A program made the position numbers and the translations under genes. This document shows, in pieces, positions 63,785 through 64,000 of a stretch of DNA of 64,000 nt. A model generated the notes under the pieces. That model made no database searches and had not been told where the DNA came from. It saw only the letters and a list, made by a program, of their open reading frames with translations. Positions within the stretch are counted from its first letter, which is position 1, and each line of letters starts with the position of its first letter. The DNA comes from Liolophura sinensis (lineage: Eukaryota > Mollusca > Polyplacophora > Chitonida > Chitonidae): NCBI RefSeq assembly GCF_032854445.1, contig NC_088296.1, positions 5,419,246 to 5,483,245 on the forward strand, given 5' to 3'.

Positions 63785-64000
63785 CAGCAGGTATTTGTAT
63801 CTGCTAAAGTACTTCTTGTACATCTAGTCTACACCCTATTTGTGCCTGCACAGTACTTCTTGTACATCTAGCCATTACTCTATTTGTATCTGTTCAGTAC
63901 TTCTTGTACATCTAGCCTACACTCTATCTGTGCCTGCACAGTACTTCTTGTGCATCTAGCCTATACTTTGTTTGTATCTGCTAAAGTACTTCTTGTAAAT
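63785..64000. repeat. 44-bp tandem repeat running off the window
   Basis: Unit cagtacttcttgtacatcta, gcctacactctatttgtgcc and tgca, about five copies to the right edge. Confidence 0.93.

Overview
This is animal nuclear DNA, most likely from a lophotrochozoan and probably a mollusc. The evidence is small exons with GT-AG introns, TG/AT-rich introns full of minisatellites, and many copies of tRNA-derived SINEs of a type I associate with molluscan genomes. Organism identity is an inference. I see no bacterial genes, operons or CRISPR arrays.

Three protein-coding genes are supported. (1) Plus strand, 4001-20782: the 3' part of a class V myosin heavy chain. Twelve exons encode the end of the coiled coil and the whole globular cargo-binding (dilute/DIL) tail, ending in a stop at 20782. 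The motor and IQ exons lie left of the window. (2) Minus strand, 46169 down to 33286: a complete ten-exon gene for a secreted or membrane-anchored protein with three FAS1 (fasciclin) domains, a signal peptide and a hydrophobic C-terminus. (3) Minus strand, 61832 down to 56443: the last five exons of a second, paralogous FAS1 gene whose 5' end lies beyond the right edge. Genes 2 and 3 are a head-to-tail tandem pair; myosin V converges on gene 2 across about 12.5 kb. No functional link between the myosin and the FAS1 genes is implied.

Layout: 1-4000, myosin intron with a ~90-bp repeat array and a full-length SINE; 4001-20782, myosin exons and minisatellite-rich introns; 20783-33285, 3' flank/UTR and intergenic DNA with a 40-bp array and a foldback element; 33286-46169, FAS1 gene A; 46170-56442, promoter and intergenic DNA with SINE fragments and microsatellites; 56443-61832, FAS1 gene B; 61833-64000, upstream intron or flank with dispersed repeats.

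The most unusual signals are in the myosin gene. Two intronic minisatellites (30-bp units at 13290-13775 and 18866-19815) begin exactly at an exon 3' end and carry a copy of the 5' splice site in many units. A third exon border (a 3' splice site at 18708) also has upstream look-alikes, one of which is open and in frame. Separately, exon 17020-17153 needs two compensating one-base corrections, and the signal-peptide exon of FAS1 gene A needs one. All three sit at short homopolymers, which suggests consensus errors in this assembly.
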